64,000 nucleotides of DNA from Muscardinus avellanarius. Its lineage: Eukaryota > Chordata > Mammalia > Rodentia > Gliridae. The notes beneath the pieces were generated by a model. That model saw only the letters and a program-made list of their open reading frames with translations, made no database searches and was not told the origin of the DNA. Shown here piece by piece: positions 35,882 through 46,884 of this stretch; within the stretch, counting starts at the first letter, position 1; the number at the start of each line of letters is the position of its first letter. The translations under genes were made by a program, and so were the position numbers. The stretch is taken from assembly GCA_963383645.1 (NCBI GenBank), contig OY726557.1, forward strand, positions 154,273,701 to 154,337,700, given 5' to 3'.

Positions 35882-36399
35882 TCTTTCTCTTTGTCTTTTC
35901 TCATTTGTCATTTAAGCTGCTTCTTTTTGCTTTTATAAAACATAAATCTAACATGGTATAAATTGCTTGAGATGTCCCTTACTGCATTTGAATACATTTC
36001 AGTGTAATTCCAGACCAAGCCAGGTGTGCCTACTACTACCACTTTTTCAGTCTTAATTCTCTGTATTCCAATTAATGCTCTACCCTCTACCCACATAGAA
36101 CTAATGATGTTTCTTAGAATATTCTTGCTAGGGAAAATGAATTTATATCTTTTATCATTATAGATTTGCCCTTCATAAATATCTTTACATTTTTAGACAT
36201 AGAACAATTTGTTAATTATGTTTCAAATACTTTGTATTGAATTTTTAAATGTATTTCCTATAATATTATTTAATAAGTAATCATTCATAACTTTAACATA
36301 ACTGATTTCTCTACAATGAAATATTATTTTATACCCTGTAGACTGATAAAAACAAAAAAAAGTGGGTATATCAAGTTTATTGAAAGTGTAGAAGAATCT
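35882..36399. other. unique DNA
   Basis: Nothing recognised. The 62-codon minus frame at 35908-36096 has no motif. Confidence 0.5.
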
Positions 36400-37745
36400 C
36401 TTCTAGTGGACTTATTCCTTAATTTTTAATGCTTAAAATGACTATAGTGATATTCTATTCTTAATTCTCAATATTGATAACTTACATCTTTTATTTTTAT
36501 CAGTCTTACTTGATATCTGTCAATTTTATTGATCTTTCCAAAGAACCAGATCATTTTTCATTGATTTTTTCTATTATTTTTATTCACTTTAATTGATTTA
36601 TCTTCATATTACTTCCCTCCTTCTATTTACTTTGAATTTATTTTGCTATACATTTTCTAGGTTATTGAGGTTTGAGCTTATATTTCTGACTTGAGACTTT
36701 TTCTCTTTTCTAATGTACTTATTCAGAGCAGGGCGTGGTAGTGCACACTGGTAATCCCAGCATTTGGAAGGTTGAGATAGGAAGATCGCGGTTTGTGGCT
36801 AGCCTCAGATACTATGTGAGGCCCCTTGCAACTCAGTGAGACCCTGTTTCAAAATAAAGAATAAGTAATAGGGCTAGGGGTGTAGCTCGGAGGTAGAATG
36901 CCCCTGGGTTACACTCCCAGTACTGCAAAAAAAAAAAAAAAATCTGTAAACACGGCTCTATTTGTTATGAATAAACTTAGGTTTGTCATATTTTTATTTT
37001 CATGCAGCTCAATATATTTTTAAATTTCCTTAGAGGCACCCTACTTTGACCATTGGTTTCTTGAAAGTTTGTTATTTTCAAAATATTTGATGTTTGGAGA
37101 TTTTCTTTTTGTCTTACCTTTATTAACTTCTTGTTTCATTGTTTTTGGATAACACAATCTATATGATTTGAATCATTTTAAATTTATTCATATTCTCCTA
37201 GTAACTAAAACAGATATATGTCCTGCTAATTGATGGAGTGTTCTATAAATGTCTATTTTATCATGTTGGATAATGACAATATTGAGCTATTCTATATTAT
37301 TTCTAATTTTCTATTTGTCTATTAACTTTTGAGGAAACAGTGTTGATATTCCCAAAGTACACTTGTGAATTTGTATATTTTTTCTTTTGTTCATAATACT
37401 TTTCACATCATATATTTTGCAACTGTGATTTTTTTGGTAATAGTTTGGGGTGTCATATTTTTCTGGTAGATTGACTCTACCATTATTATTTAGTGTCATA
37501 TTTCTTATAATTTTCTTTGCTTACAGTCTATATTTTTATATTGATATAGTCATTCATTTTATTTGATTGTTGTTTCAAATATATTTATCTTACACTTTAA
37601 CTTATAGAATATGAATTTCCTATATCTGATAATTTGATAAGTAGTTTCTTATAAATTACATGTAAATGGATCACTCAATAGCTGCCAATTCCTCTCTATT
37701 AATTGGTATAGTGATTAAGTTTTATACAATTATAATATGTCAAAT
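36400..37745 (-). mobile_element. old L1 fragment, antisense
   Basis: Plus strand reads as antisense L1 (ttttattgatctttccaaagaacc, tgatggagtgttctataaatgtc, and similar blocks), heavily decayed and interrupted by a SINE at 36727-36945. No frame is intact. Confidence 0.65.
36727..36945 (+). repeat. B1-dID SINE, long-linker subfamily
   Basis: Complete, from cagggcgtggtagtgcac to an A16-type tail. ID half gggctaggggtgtagctcggaggtagaatgcc. It is nested in the antisense L1. Confidence 0.88.
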
Positions 37746-37756
37746 ATTAAATCTAT

Positions 37757-37764
37757 TTTTATTT

Positions 37765-37799
<35 letters not shown>

Positions 37800-37806
37800 T
37801 TTTATT
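37757..37806. repeat. (TTTA)n simple repeat
   Basis: ATTT/TTTA units directly beside the 3' end of the rearranged LINE copy 2. It may include target and tail sequence. Confidence 0.85.
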
Positions 37807-37921
37807 CTGGACTAGATTTTCTTTTTTCTTTTTTATTTATTTATTTTATTGGTGCACTGTATTCATACATCAAAGTGGGATAAAAACTTTTGTAGACATA
37901 CATGCACACATCGCCCAGTTA

Positions 37922-37968
37922 GCCCCCACCCGATCACCACCCCATTCCCTCCCCATCCCTCATTCCCA
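37922..37968 (-). promoter_or_regulatory. G-rich tract in LINE 3'UTR, copy 2
   Basis: The sense (minus) strand has repeated G3-G5 runs, with the same placement as in copy 1, and a possible G-quadruplex. Confidence 0.6.
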
Positions 37969-38194
37969 TGCTTGGATTAGTGGTTGACATCTAGTATTAT
38001 AGCAATTTATCCAAAATTAAAAATGATAACCTCACATAACAGTTTCATTTGTCTGATACCAAGCTTTTGATGACTTAAAGATAACATTTCAATATTTCTT
38101 TTTGCTTTCTTTCTTACCAGAGAATATTTTTTCTATTTTTTTTAGGTGAAACTATCATATATTTATATATTTATTTTTCAGGAAAAAAATCTAT

Positions 38195-38847
38195 CCTAAT
38201 ATGGAATATGGACTCTAGATACCCAAAACGATCTTAAAAAAGAACAAAGCAAGAAGATATATATTTTCTGATTTCAAACCATATAAAGCTACAATAATTG
38301 AAACAGTGTAGTACTGTTCTAAAGGCAGATATATAAACCATTGGAGTTAAATAAAAGCCTAGAGCTAAATTCTTCCCTATATTATCAAGTTATTTTTGAC
38401 AAGGTTTACACGAACATTTGGTGGTGGAAATAATAATCTTTTGACTAAATATTGTTGAAAAATAATAATTACATGGAAAAGAATAAAATTGGACCCTTAC
38501 CTAATCCCATATACAAATATTAACTCAAAATAGATAAAAGACCTAAATATAAATCTTAAGACTATAAACTTTTAGAAGAAAATCTGGGTCATAAAACCCC
38601 ACAACATTGAAATTGGCAGTGATTTCTTGGATATGATTCTAATGGCACAGGCAACAGAAGAGTATACAAACTCCCTAAAAAATAAAAAAAATATATTGTA
38701 TATCCAAAACAATGTAAACAGAGTTAAAAGTTACTAATAGAATTGGATAAAATATTTCCAAATGCTATATCTGAAGGTATATTAATATTCCAACTAGAAA
38801 TCCTAAAAATTAACAATAATAAAAGCAAACAATACAATTTAGAGATA
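38195..38847 (+). pseudogene. inverted ORF2 3' segment inside the LINE
   Basis: Homologous to the C-terminal part of L1 ORF2, downstream of the reverse transcriptase core, and oriented opposite to the element that carries it. It has several in-frame stops. The same nonsense changes are present in the matching parts at 21500-22171 and (reverse complement) 63402-63860, so the segment was already non-coding in their common source. Confidence 0.75.
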
Positions 38848-38892
38848 GGTAAAAGACTAACATAAATAATGAATCTCCACAGATAACCAATC

Positions 38893-39855
38893 TTAGTTGT
38901 CTGTTGGATGAAAAATCTTGTTTCTCTGGTTCTGGTGAGTGTTACCTATTTCTTCTTTGTAGTTAATCTCTTTGAGTGTTTTCTCTAGCGCTGGTTTTGA
39001 AGACATAAATTCTTTCAGTTTCTGTTTGTCATGGAAGCTTCTTATTTTTCCATCTAATTTGATAGAAAGTTTTGCTGGGTAGGAAATTGTTGGCTGAAAG
39101 TTGTTTTCTTTCAGAGTTTGGAATATGTTACTCCAAGCCCTTCTGGCTCTCATGACTTGGTTTGGGAAGTCTGGAGTGATTCCAATTGGTTTGCCTCTGA
39201 ATGTCACTTGGCCCTTTGTTTTTGTTGCCTTTAAGATTCTCTGCTTGGCTTCCACATTGGTCATTTTGACAATTATGTGGCGTGGGGATCCTCTTCTCTG
39301 ATCCTGTCTAAAGGGAGTTCTATAAGTTTCCTGGACCTGTGTATCGACCTCTTGCTCTATGTTTGGAAAATTTTCTGCTATTACTTCCTTGAAGAGATTG
39401 TTGATCCCTTTGGTTTCACTTTCTTTTCCCTCCTCTATTCCAATTATTCTTAGGTTACCTCTCTTAAAATGGGCCCATATTTCTTCAATATCAGATTCCT
39501 GCTGTCGGATATTTTTTTCTAGATTAGAAACTATGCGTTCATTTTTGGATTGCTCATCTTCTAAGAGCGAGATTCTGTTCTCCATGTAGTCTAATCGGTT
39601 GTTTGTGTTTTGAATTGAGGCCTTTACTTCATTAATTGCATCCTTTATCTCTTTTTGGCTCTCTCTGAGTTCTTTTCGAAGCACCTCTATTATTTCTACA
39701 GTTATTTTCCTGATTTGATCTTCTAGAAATCTCTGATTTTCTGTTTTATCGGGTTCTGATGTTGTGGGGTTGTGGGCATTCATTGCTCCAGTGTTATTCC
39801 TCTTTCCCATGATTTCAGAAGTTTGTGCCTTCTCTGGGTTCTTCCCTTGGGTCAC
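38893..39855 (-). CDS. L1 ORF1 protein, intact 320 aa
   Basis: L1 ORF1p is a trimeric RNA-binding nucleic-acid chaperone that coats L1 RNA to form the cytoplasmic retrotransposition particle. Visible layout: a variable, polar N-tail (1-38); a long heptad-bearing coiled coil (about 40-130); an RRM (about 133-228) opening with NLRIIGI at 134-140; the basic RRGSPRHIIVKM patch at 187-198; and a C-terminal domain with ISYPAKLSI at 257-265. The length is near the family norm (human ORF1p is 338 aa). The start ATG gives the expected N-terminus, and an in-frame stop closes it at 38893. No ORF2 follows. This is an element gene, not a host gene, and whether it is expressed is unknown. Confidence 0.92.
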   Translation of the reverse strand: MTQGKNPEKAQTSEIMGKRNNTGAMNAHNPTTSEPDKTENQRFLEDQIRKITVEIIEVLRKELRESQKEIKDAINEVKASIQNTNNRLDYMENRISLLEDEQSKNERIVSNLEKNIRQQESDIEEIWAHFKRGNLRIIGIEEGKESETKGINNLFKEVIAENFPNIEQEVDTQVQETYRTPFRQDQRRGSPRHIIVKMTNVEAKQRILKATKTKGQVTFRGKPIGITPDFPNQVMRARRAWSNIFQTLKENNFQPTISYPAKLSIKLDGKIRSFHDKQKLKEFMSSKPALEKTLKEINYKEEIGNTHQNQRNKIFHPTDN

Positions 39856-40600
39856 TATGACTTCACTTAAGGTGCTCTGGATCTCGAGTCAGTAGTATCT
39901 CAGACCCCACTATTCCTTTACTGGGTTGTATCACAGAGTCTCCGACCCAGGGAGTCGATAGAGACTGCTTTAAACTATGGGGGGTGCCAGGTTGCACGTT
40001 CTCCTATGGTGTGATATCTCTTCCACCGCCACTCCCCCACTGGGTCAAGTCCCAGGGATTACAGTACTGGGATTTCTCCTCTGTGGCCTGCAGTTTGACT
40101 CACTGTTCTTGAGTTTGCAGATGTAGCTGTACTGGACTTGGTGAATTTGCTGCTGCTGCTGCCGGTGGCAATATGGCGCCGATGCTACGCCTTCGGTCGT
40201 GAGGCTGGCTTATTTCTTCTTGGTTTTGAGTTCCAAGCTGAGTGCCTGCAGCCTGTGCTGAGCTCAGCCACTGGGAGCTTTAGATGTTCCCTGCGCTGAA
40301 AAATCCCGCCTGGCTGTTCCACAGCGGCTCACCTCGGCTTGCTGTAGCCGTCCGGTGAAATCGCCGCTGCCGCCAGCAGTATGGCGCTGCTGCCGCATCC
40401 TCGGGCGTGAGGCCGGTGAATCTCCTCTGATGCTCTGAGCTCTGTTCTCAGTCCGCTTTCTCTCTGGAGCCTGGTGATTTTTTTGTTTCTCTGGTGATGG
40501 TGTTTTCTGGCTATGAAAGGCGCTGATTTTGTGGTAATGGAGATTGGTTGTTAGCGGGGCTCTTAAGCCCTGCTTTTCTCGGTCGCCATCTTCCCGGAAG
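39856..40600 (-). promoter_or_regulatory. L1 5'UTR / promoter, copy 2
   Basis: CpG-rich leader. The sense 5' end begins CTTCCGGGAAGATGGCGACC, with an ETS-type CTTCCGG next to a YY1-type AAGATGGCG. A YY1 site near +13 sets the transcription start of human L1. Inside are two diverged units with a gctgctgccgg/gccgctgccgcc...atggcg core (about 40150-40180 and 40360-40390). Confidence 0.7.
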
Positions 40601-41439
40601 TCCCTATTTTTATTTATTGATTCTGGTTTTTATCTTTTTTTGTGTTCTAATATTAGAACTTTTTGCAATTTAATTTTAATTTATCTATACTATTTTAGTA
40701 TATATATTTATGCACACACATTAATGGTTATCTTTAGTATTATATTAAGATATAAAACTATATACTGGAGTCATCATTTTACCAGTTTGCATGAAGTTTA
40801 GAACATTTTTTTCTACATTTCTTTATCTTTGACTAGTTATAATATAACTATTAAGTATTTATTCTGTATACATTTATGGCAACATCAGCCAATGGGATAA
40901 TTTTTGCTTCAACAACCAAATATTAATTAGAAAATCAAGAGAAGAAAGAAGTCTATTGTTTTACACGTATTTTTACTTCTAAATTTTCTTCTTTGTGCCA
41001 CTGCCTTTCCTCTTCTAGTGTCCTATTTATTTAGAGAATTGGCTTTAGCCGCTTTTTTAGGTAAGACTACACTAGCAATAATATTTTTCTTGAAAATAAT
41101 TCATTTCTCTTTTGTTGTTTAAGTATATATTTGTACGATATATTATTTTCACTTTTTTTTAGAAATTGGAAGATATTGTGCCACTTCTGAGTTTTATTAT
41201 TTGTCTTATGAACAACCATTCAAATGGCTTCTCTGCTCCCACCTCACCCTCCAGCAAGGCTAATTTCCCTTTTGTTGCTATCAGGTTACTTTCTTTGGGA
41301 AAATATATACAAGCACATAGAAACACATGTAGGATTCATTATTATGTGTCTTAGTGTGTATTTTTTTAAAGGGGATTACTTTGTTTGCCCCTTACTAATT
41401 TTTTTTTACTTTATCTCTCTTGAAACATTTGATCCTCAT
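40601..41439. other. AT-rich DNA, possibly decayed L1
   Basis: No gene. It lies between antisense L1 pieces and may be part of the same old element, but I see no clear block. The frames at 40544-40801 and 41166-41508 have no family features. Confidence 0.4.
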
Positions 41440-42360
41440 TTTTCCTCACCTTTTTACACTCCAATTATTCAAATAGTAGATAATTTTGTACAGGCTTACA
41501 AGTGCTGAGGATTTGCTTGTTTGTTCCCATATGGTTCTCTTTGTTACACAGCTTAAGTATTGTTCTACTAATCTGTCTTCCATTTCACTATTTTTTTCTT
41601 TAACTTCATCTTATTCTTAACAGTACTGAATTATAAATTACAATTAATATAATTTTCCCTTATAAATGTTTTATTTGGTTCTTCTTTATATCTCTTGTAA
41701 ACTTGCTGAATCTTTTTACATCTTTATTGAGGCTTTTTTTATTTGTTACAATCATGTTCAAAATAGTGTCATGAAGTTTTTCACATGGCTGCATTAGTAT
41801 TTTTGTAATATAATTTTAACATCTCTGATTTCTCACTGTTGGTATTTATATACTGTTTTCTGTTTTTCTCTTTTATATCTTTTTGTTTCTAGATAGGATT
41901 GGATATTTCAATTGAAATATGAACATATTGTGAGATTCTTGTATTTATACAATCAACTCTCTTTTAAAGATAGCTTAATCAAACAATATACTGGCAGAAA
42001 TAGGTACGACTCACCTCATTATTGAAGGTGAAAATAAAAGTTTCTCTATCCCCTCTGCTTACATCCAAGGCAGAAGGCTCCATATCTCAGCTGGATATGT
42101 TTAAAAGTCTAGGATGTCCCTCTGGACATCACAGGGTTGTGAAGATCATCTCTGTAAGGTAATGAAAGAAATCTCCAGACAAGTACTAGACCTTTTCTGA
42201 CACCACTCCCAGAAAAGCACTGAAGTGCTCCACTATAATTTCACAAGGACAGTGACCTAGGCTCACTATTTGGCCTTTGCTAGAATAAGTAGGGTGGGGC
42301 CAGAGATTTTTCTGTGGTATCTGATTTGAATAGAATAGTTACCTAAAGGTTCTCTACCTT
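41440..42360 (-). mobile_element. old L1 5' region, antisense
   Basis: Blocks such as tggttcttctttatatctc, ttcacatggctgcattagta and taacatctctgatttctcactgttggta on the plus strand match the antisense of the 5' part of old mammalian L1, continuing to cctttgctagaataagtagggtgggg. Highly decayed. Confidence 0.55.
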
Positions 42361-42559
42361 GCCGAGTTCTTCTTTTCTTCTTTTGGTTACAGAAAAATTA
42401 TACGAATATATTGTAATTATACACGATAGTGAGGTTCAAAGTGATATATACATACATTCACAGAGCACGTGGTATGTTTCCTTCCAAACGCAACCTACTA
42501 TAATCTTCCCCACACATTTTAGTGAGATTGATAGTGGTATCTTCACTTGTGAATGTAGC

Positions 42560-42768
42560 TTTTTTTTTTTTTTTTTTTTTTTTTTGGTGGTACTGGGGTT
42601 CCTGGAAGCCCTTCTATCTCCGGGCTACACTCCCAGACCTATTTTTACATTTTTATTTGAAAACAGGGTCTCCTAAGCCAGCACGCGCGGCTGGCTTCGA
42701 ACCTGCGTGATCCTCCTGTCTCTGCCTCCCAAGCGCGGGGATTACAAGCGTGCGCCACCACGCCCAGC
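42560..42768 (-). repeat. B1-dID SINE, short-linker subfamily, young-looking
   Basis: Long T26 run (its A-tail), then a complete body ending cacgcccagc. The linker contains the aagccagc...gctggctt inverted repeat around acgcgcg. The frames at 42359-42676 and 42522-42710 end in this SINE and are not genes. Confidence 0.9.
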
Positions 42769-42799
42769 TGAACATTGCATTAAAAAAAATTTTTTTATC

Positions 42800-43015
42800 A
42801 CTTCTCCTTTCTCACCTTGCTCATTTCCCTTCCCTTTTTGGTATTGGTTTCTCGTCTCATTTGTCTGAACACTATTTTTGTTTTCTATCTTCTTTCTAGC
42901 TTTCACATAGGAGAAAAACATATGACCCTTAGCACTGTTTATTTGGCTGATCTCTCTTAGCCTAATATTCTCTACACCAGTCCCTTTTTACTCAAATGGC
43001 AGGAAGTAGATTTTT
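42800..43015 (-). mobile_element. old L1 3' fragment, antisense
   Basis: Plus-strand blocks such as tttggctgatctctcttagcctaatattctc ... ctcaaatggcaggaag are the antisense of an L1 3' end. Confidence 0.5.
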
Positions 43016-43269
43016 ATAGGATAATCTGTTTTGCTGGGCATGTGAGCATTTTAGACTTGAGGCTTCTTCAACATTAAGTTTGATATGTATAAGCAAAAAG
43101 AAAACCTAGGGACCTACCTGTTTTCTGAGCATGAATGACTTCATTCTGATTTGGTCTGGTCTGCTGGGGCCTAATGTAAAAGCCTAATTCAAAACAATAG
43201 CCTTCCATCATCTTCTTTAACAAACCCAAATCACAACTATCTTCTTCTAAAGGGTCTACATCTGAATAT

Positions 43270-43440
43270 GTGTAAAATTATGAATATGACATGGTTAATC
43301 TGGACAACCATTGGTGGGAGGGGGGAAGGGAAAACGGGGGCGGGAGGGAGGGCACCAAATATAGTTTAAATGTATACTATTTATGTTCAATAAAAAATTG
43401 TTAAAAGAAAAAATAAAAATAAAAATAATAAAATAAAAAA
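43270..43440 (+). mobile_element. L1-type 3' end with G-rich tract and A-rich tail
   Basis: A G-rich stretch at about 43316-43350 (runs of G3-G6), then aataaaaaatt and an A-rich tail to 43440, the layout of a sense-oriented L1 3'UTR. Upstream homology is unclear, so the left limit is approximate. Confidence 0.55.
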
Positions 43441-44037
43441 CCACTGGCTCAACTGCATGTTGAATATATTATTTTCTTTAAAATGTCTTCATAACTGTGG
43501 ATATCTAACTCTATGTGGATATCATAACTGTGGATATCTAATTCATATACTCTCCCGTCTTTCCTTTGGCTTGCTTTCCTCAATACTATTTTTAATATTA
43601 ATCCACATTTTCATATGTAGTTATTGCTTGTTTTGTTTCTATATAGTTTTTATGTGAATATATCAAAATTTATGTATATATTTTTCTTCTGATGACTGTT
43701 TTATTATTTCTAGCTTGGCCATTAATAAATACATGGCTATTAGCATTTTCCAATGTCTCTAGCTTCAAGTGTATAATGGCTTTTAAAACAATATCAACTT
43801 ATTTCTGATACTCTTGATTAGTTTGAAGAATGTTATATTAATTAGTGAATAAATATTCACCTTATAGAAATGCAGAATGAAGTATTATATATGTATAATT
43901 TTTATAATTTTTATTTTATACACCAAATTATCTATTAATTTTTTGGATTGTGTGTTTTGCATCTTATTGGATTAGGTTTTTTTTTTTTTGAAGCACCTTT
44001 CACTTAATTCTTAGGTCCAGGTCAGGGCTTATGTCTG
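43441..44037. other. AT-rich DNA
   Basis: No gene. A short direct duplication (tgtggatatc...ataactgtggatatctaa) lies near 43473-43540. The 43670-43800 part vaguely recalls antisense L1 3' sequence but is not secure. Confidence 0.45.
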
Positions 44038-44413
44038 TTCATATCCCTGAGTCTAGGTGTAGTATATAATTGGTACTTTGTATCTAGAGATTCTTTATCA
44101 TCTATGGATTTAACCAATCACAGATAGAGTATAGTTTGAAAAATAATGCATTTGCATTGAACATTTATTGTTTATTTCTTGTAATGATTCTTTAAGCAAT
44201 CAGGATAACAAATATTCACAAAGCATTTGTTATATTAAATATTATAATGAATCTAGAGATGATTTAAGGAATATGGGAAGATTCAGAGGCTATGTATATT
44301 TATGTGAAAATTCTGTTCCACTTTGTACAAGGCACTTCAGAATCCACAGTTTGATATCTATAATGTGCCCTGGAACCGATACCTAGAGGACACCAAGGGA
44401 CGAGTATTGTTAA
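44038..44413 (-). mobile_element. MER2-like Tigger DNA transposon remnant
   Basis: The right end reads ccctggaaccgatacctagaggacaccaagggacga, the reverse complement of the MER2 terminus (which starts cagtcgtccct). Inside, aatctagagatgatttaaggaatatgggaag and ctatggatttaaccaatcacagat are characteristic of this pogo/Tigger-derived non-autonomous family. There is no transposase frame. The 72-codon frame within it is chance. Confidence 0.75.
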
Positions 44414-45400
44414 TCTCTCTTTTACAATGAAGAAAGCAACACTATGAATCATCTAGGAAAGCCATGAGTGTTTTCATGATTAATAACTTTTTCTGTACCA
44501 TATATGAGCATTATTAATTCATAAGAGTGAAGATAAAAATATTAAGATATACTATTTTTCCAGGAATTATGGTTCATTTTAGTTTTTAGTTCATCATATC
44601 CTTAGGAAATTGTGGTCTCTTGTAAGAGCTTAAGAAATAGCATACTTAGAATGGAAAAAAGTAAAAAGATAGTCTTGAAATTTTTTAAAAATCTTAATCA
44701 TTAAATAAGTAAAATAACATTAGTGAGTTAATGTTGGTAAACTTATGCTCATGACTTCTTTATTGGTATTAGCTATGATTTTAATTATATATAATTCTTT
44801 AATTATATGTAAATGTTTTATTATACTTCCATATATTTTTCATAAATTTGCCTTATTAAATTTTGATTCTTCACTCTTTAGGAGGTCAATAATTTTTTTT
44901 ACTTTTAATACTTGAAGATATAAGTATCTTCAAGTATTGAATAGGAATCATTGAAATTATTCAGATAACCATGCTAGCCATGGGAAATAGTTTCATATGT
45001 TACTATTTATTATAGTATGAAAATAAAACCAAGAAGATGAAGTATCATAAGTTATATTTTCCTCATGTACAAAACTCTAACTCTAGTTATAATTATCATT
45101 TGTCCCAAATTGCTATGTTAAAACTTAATTTTTATTCTCTCTAATGATGCTTTGTTTCTCCCTCATTAACATTATACAGCAATATTTTTATTTCTGAATA
45201 AGCATTCAGGTTAGTTTTTTTTCTTGTTAGACATTCCATACAATGTTCTCTTATTGTTTATGTCAATCACTGCGAAATTTGTGCTAAGAAATTCTTCATA
45301 GCAAACCTTTGTTTACAAAGTATTCTGAGGGGCATTATTGAAAGGAAGGTTGAAACATAACCCATATTTTCTGGTTTTTTTGGGGGGGAATTTTATTTTT
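44414..45400. other. unique AT-rich DNA
   Basis: No gene. Near 44908-44940 tacttgaagatataagtatcttcaagta forms a short perfect palindrome (hairpin-capable). Confidence 0.5.
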
Positions 45401-45540
45401 GGTGGGAGAGCGCGAGCACAGTCCCCCACTACCACAAATTACGCAGTCGAGTTTCTCACATTTGGGGAAATCGCAGGGGTCAGCACATATGGAGTGCAAT
45501 TCATGAGTCTCACCCTGGGAAAACCACCTTCGTGATCATG
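45401..45540 (-). pseudogene. RNU1: U1 snRNA pseudogene, 5'-truncated
   Basis: On the minus strand it matches U1 small nuclear RNA from about nucleotide 28 to the 3' end: atgatcacgaaggtggtttt (stem I), the stem II region, ctgacccctgcgatttcccc, actcgactgcgtaatttgtgg with the Sm-type site, and a final stem near 45401-45425. The first ~27 nt, including the 5'-splice-site pairing sequence, are missing, and about a dozen substitutions are present. There is no U1 promoter upstream. It is probably a retrocopy. The 65-codon plus-strand frame here (45338-45535) is the antisense of U1 and not a gene. Confidence 0.9.
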
Positions 45541-46117
45541 TTGATATTTTCTGTTTAAATTAAAAATATATTGCATTTTAAAGTAGTTTTTCTGCTTCAC
45601 TTGGCTACTGTATATATAGATGTTTCATTTCTGTAAATTTTTTGCTTTTACCTTATCATGAGAAACAATAATTTATATAGCATCTAATTTCCGATTTCTT
45701 TCCCATAAGAATAACCTTAATTTGATAAAATATAAAAATATATTTTACTATGGAACACATGCTTATTTCCCTCTTCAATCAATGTAATTAGTTATTGAGT
45801 TATATATTATGTGACAAAACTCTGAATAGATACCTAAGTTAATATCAGCTGTGTAGGTATGATTTATTTTTATGAGAAATAGTTAGCCCTGCTTTTATGC
45901 TGAAATGAACTAGTCTTATTTTAAAATGATGATGTTTTTTCTTTATCTTTTTCAGAATCCAAGGGTGAGGTGTAAACATTATTAATTTTTATTCTTTCCA
46001 GGTAAATATAATATGCACTTAGAGATAATGTCTGTTTAATAGTTTTATAGCCTTGGTTGTATTGTGCATAATATGAAAAAACTACTCTGTCACTTATTGA
46101 AAAGCTTATGTGTGACA
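45541..46117. other. unique AT-rich DNA
   Basis: Nothing recognised. Confidence 0.5.
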
Positions 46118-46275
46118 GGTCTTTACATATCCATTATTTTATATAATCCCCACAGAACCATATGAACCCATTATTTTTAATTTTAGATGGAGAAGATTTA
46201 GGAAAATAATGCAATGTTACACTTTATACAGCTTTTAAAAATCAGTGCTAAACTGTAGATTCAGGTCTGTTGCAT
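46118..46275 (+). repeat. MIR SINE, old
   Basis: Order matches MIR: attattttatataatccccacagaaccatatgaa (tRNA-related/core), 'gatggagaagatttagg', then a decayed 'tgttacac' and 'ctgtagattcaggtctg' end. Confidence 0.65.
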
Positions 46276-46884
46276 TCATTTACTTGTGTATGATACATGG
46301 TATTTGATTAATCTGCCTCACATCTATAGATGATTTATAGATTTTTCTTCTCCTTCTGGGAATAAAGGAGAATTTCCCTGTGTTTTTACAACAAGTTTGG
46401 GTCATAGGATGAGTTCTGACTAATGATTTGTCAGTTGAAATGATGTATATCACTCTAGGTATGAACATGAGACTCTTGACCATGCACTCGGAAGGCGCTG
46501 CATGCTACAGCAACAGGATGATGGCCTCTCTGTCAGATTGAGACTCTGAATAAATATGTGAAGCAGAACTCTACCTGTCCAGCTTTGAATATGTAGTCAA
46601 GTGAGATATTCACCTCTAATGTACTAAGCCACTGAGTTGTGTGTAATTTTGCGCCAAGGAAATCACCTAACACATCCTGTTGAACACACTATTGTAATTC
46701 TACCATTTCAACTTGTATTATTTGGGTACCTAAAAATATTCCTAGATAATTCAAGGCAAATTTTCAATTATTTTCAGTGAACAGATCATCTTGCCCCTAG
46801 AAAAATAAAAATCACAAATATATTTCTATTTTGTTTTACAAATTCTTGATCAATAACTTTAATAAAGGTTAGGGTTCAAAATAT
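46276..46884. other. unique DNA
   Basis: No gene. The 67-codon minus frame 46280-46483 has no family motif. Confidence 0.5.

Larger units (their letters stand above)
37825..40600 (-). mobile_element. rearranged ORF1-only LINE (HAL1-like), copy 2, near full length
   Basis: About 2.8 kb. On the minus strand, 5' to 3': 5'UTR 40600-39856, intact ORF1 39855-38893, a short spacer, an ORF2 3' segment in opposite orientation (about 38847-38195), and an L1 3'UTR (38150-37825). The inverted segment reads on the plus strand as the end of ORF2 (aaaacgatcttaaaaaagaac ... gcacaggcaacagaag) and holds stop codons such as gtgtag that are shared by all three copies. No reverse transcriptase core is present. 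A likely target duplication ctatttttattt occurs at about 37753 and 40603. The surroundings are antisense old L1. Confidence 0.85.

Noticed and set aside
39101..39589. plus-strand frames of 66 and 76 codons
   Set aside because: Antisense shadows of the intact L1 ORF1.
45338..45535. 65-codon plus-strand frame
   Set aside because: It is the complement of a U1 snRNA pseudogene.
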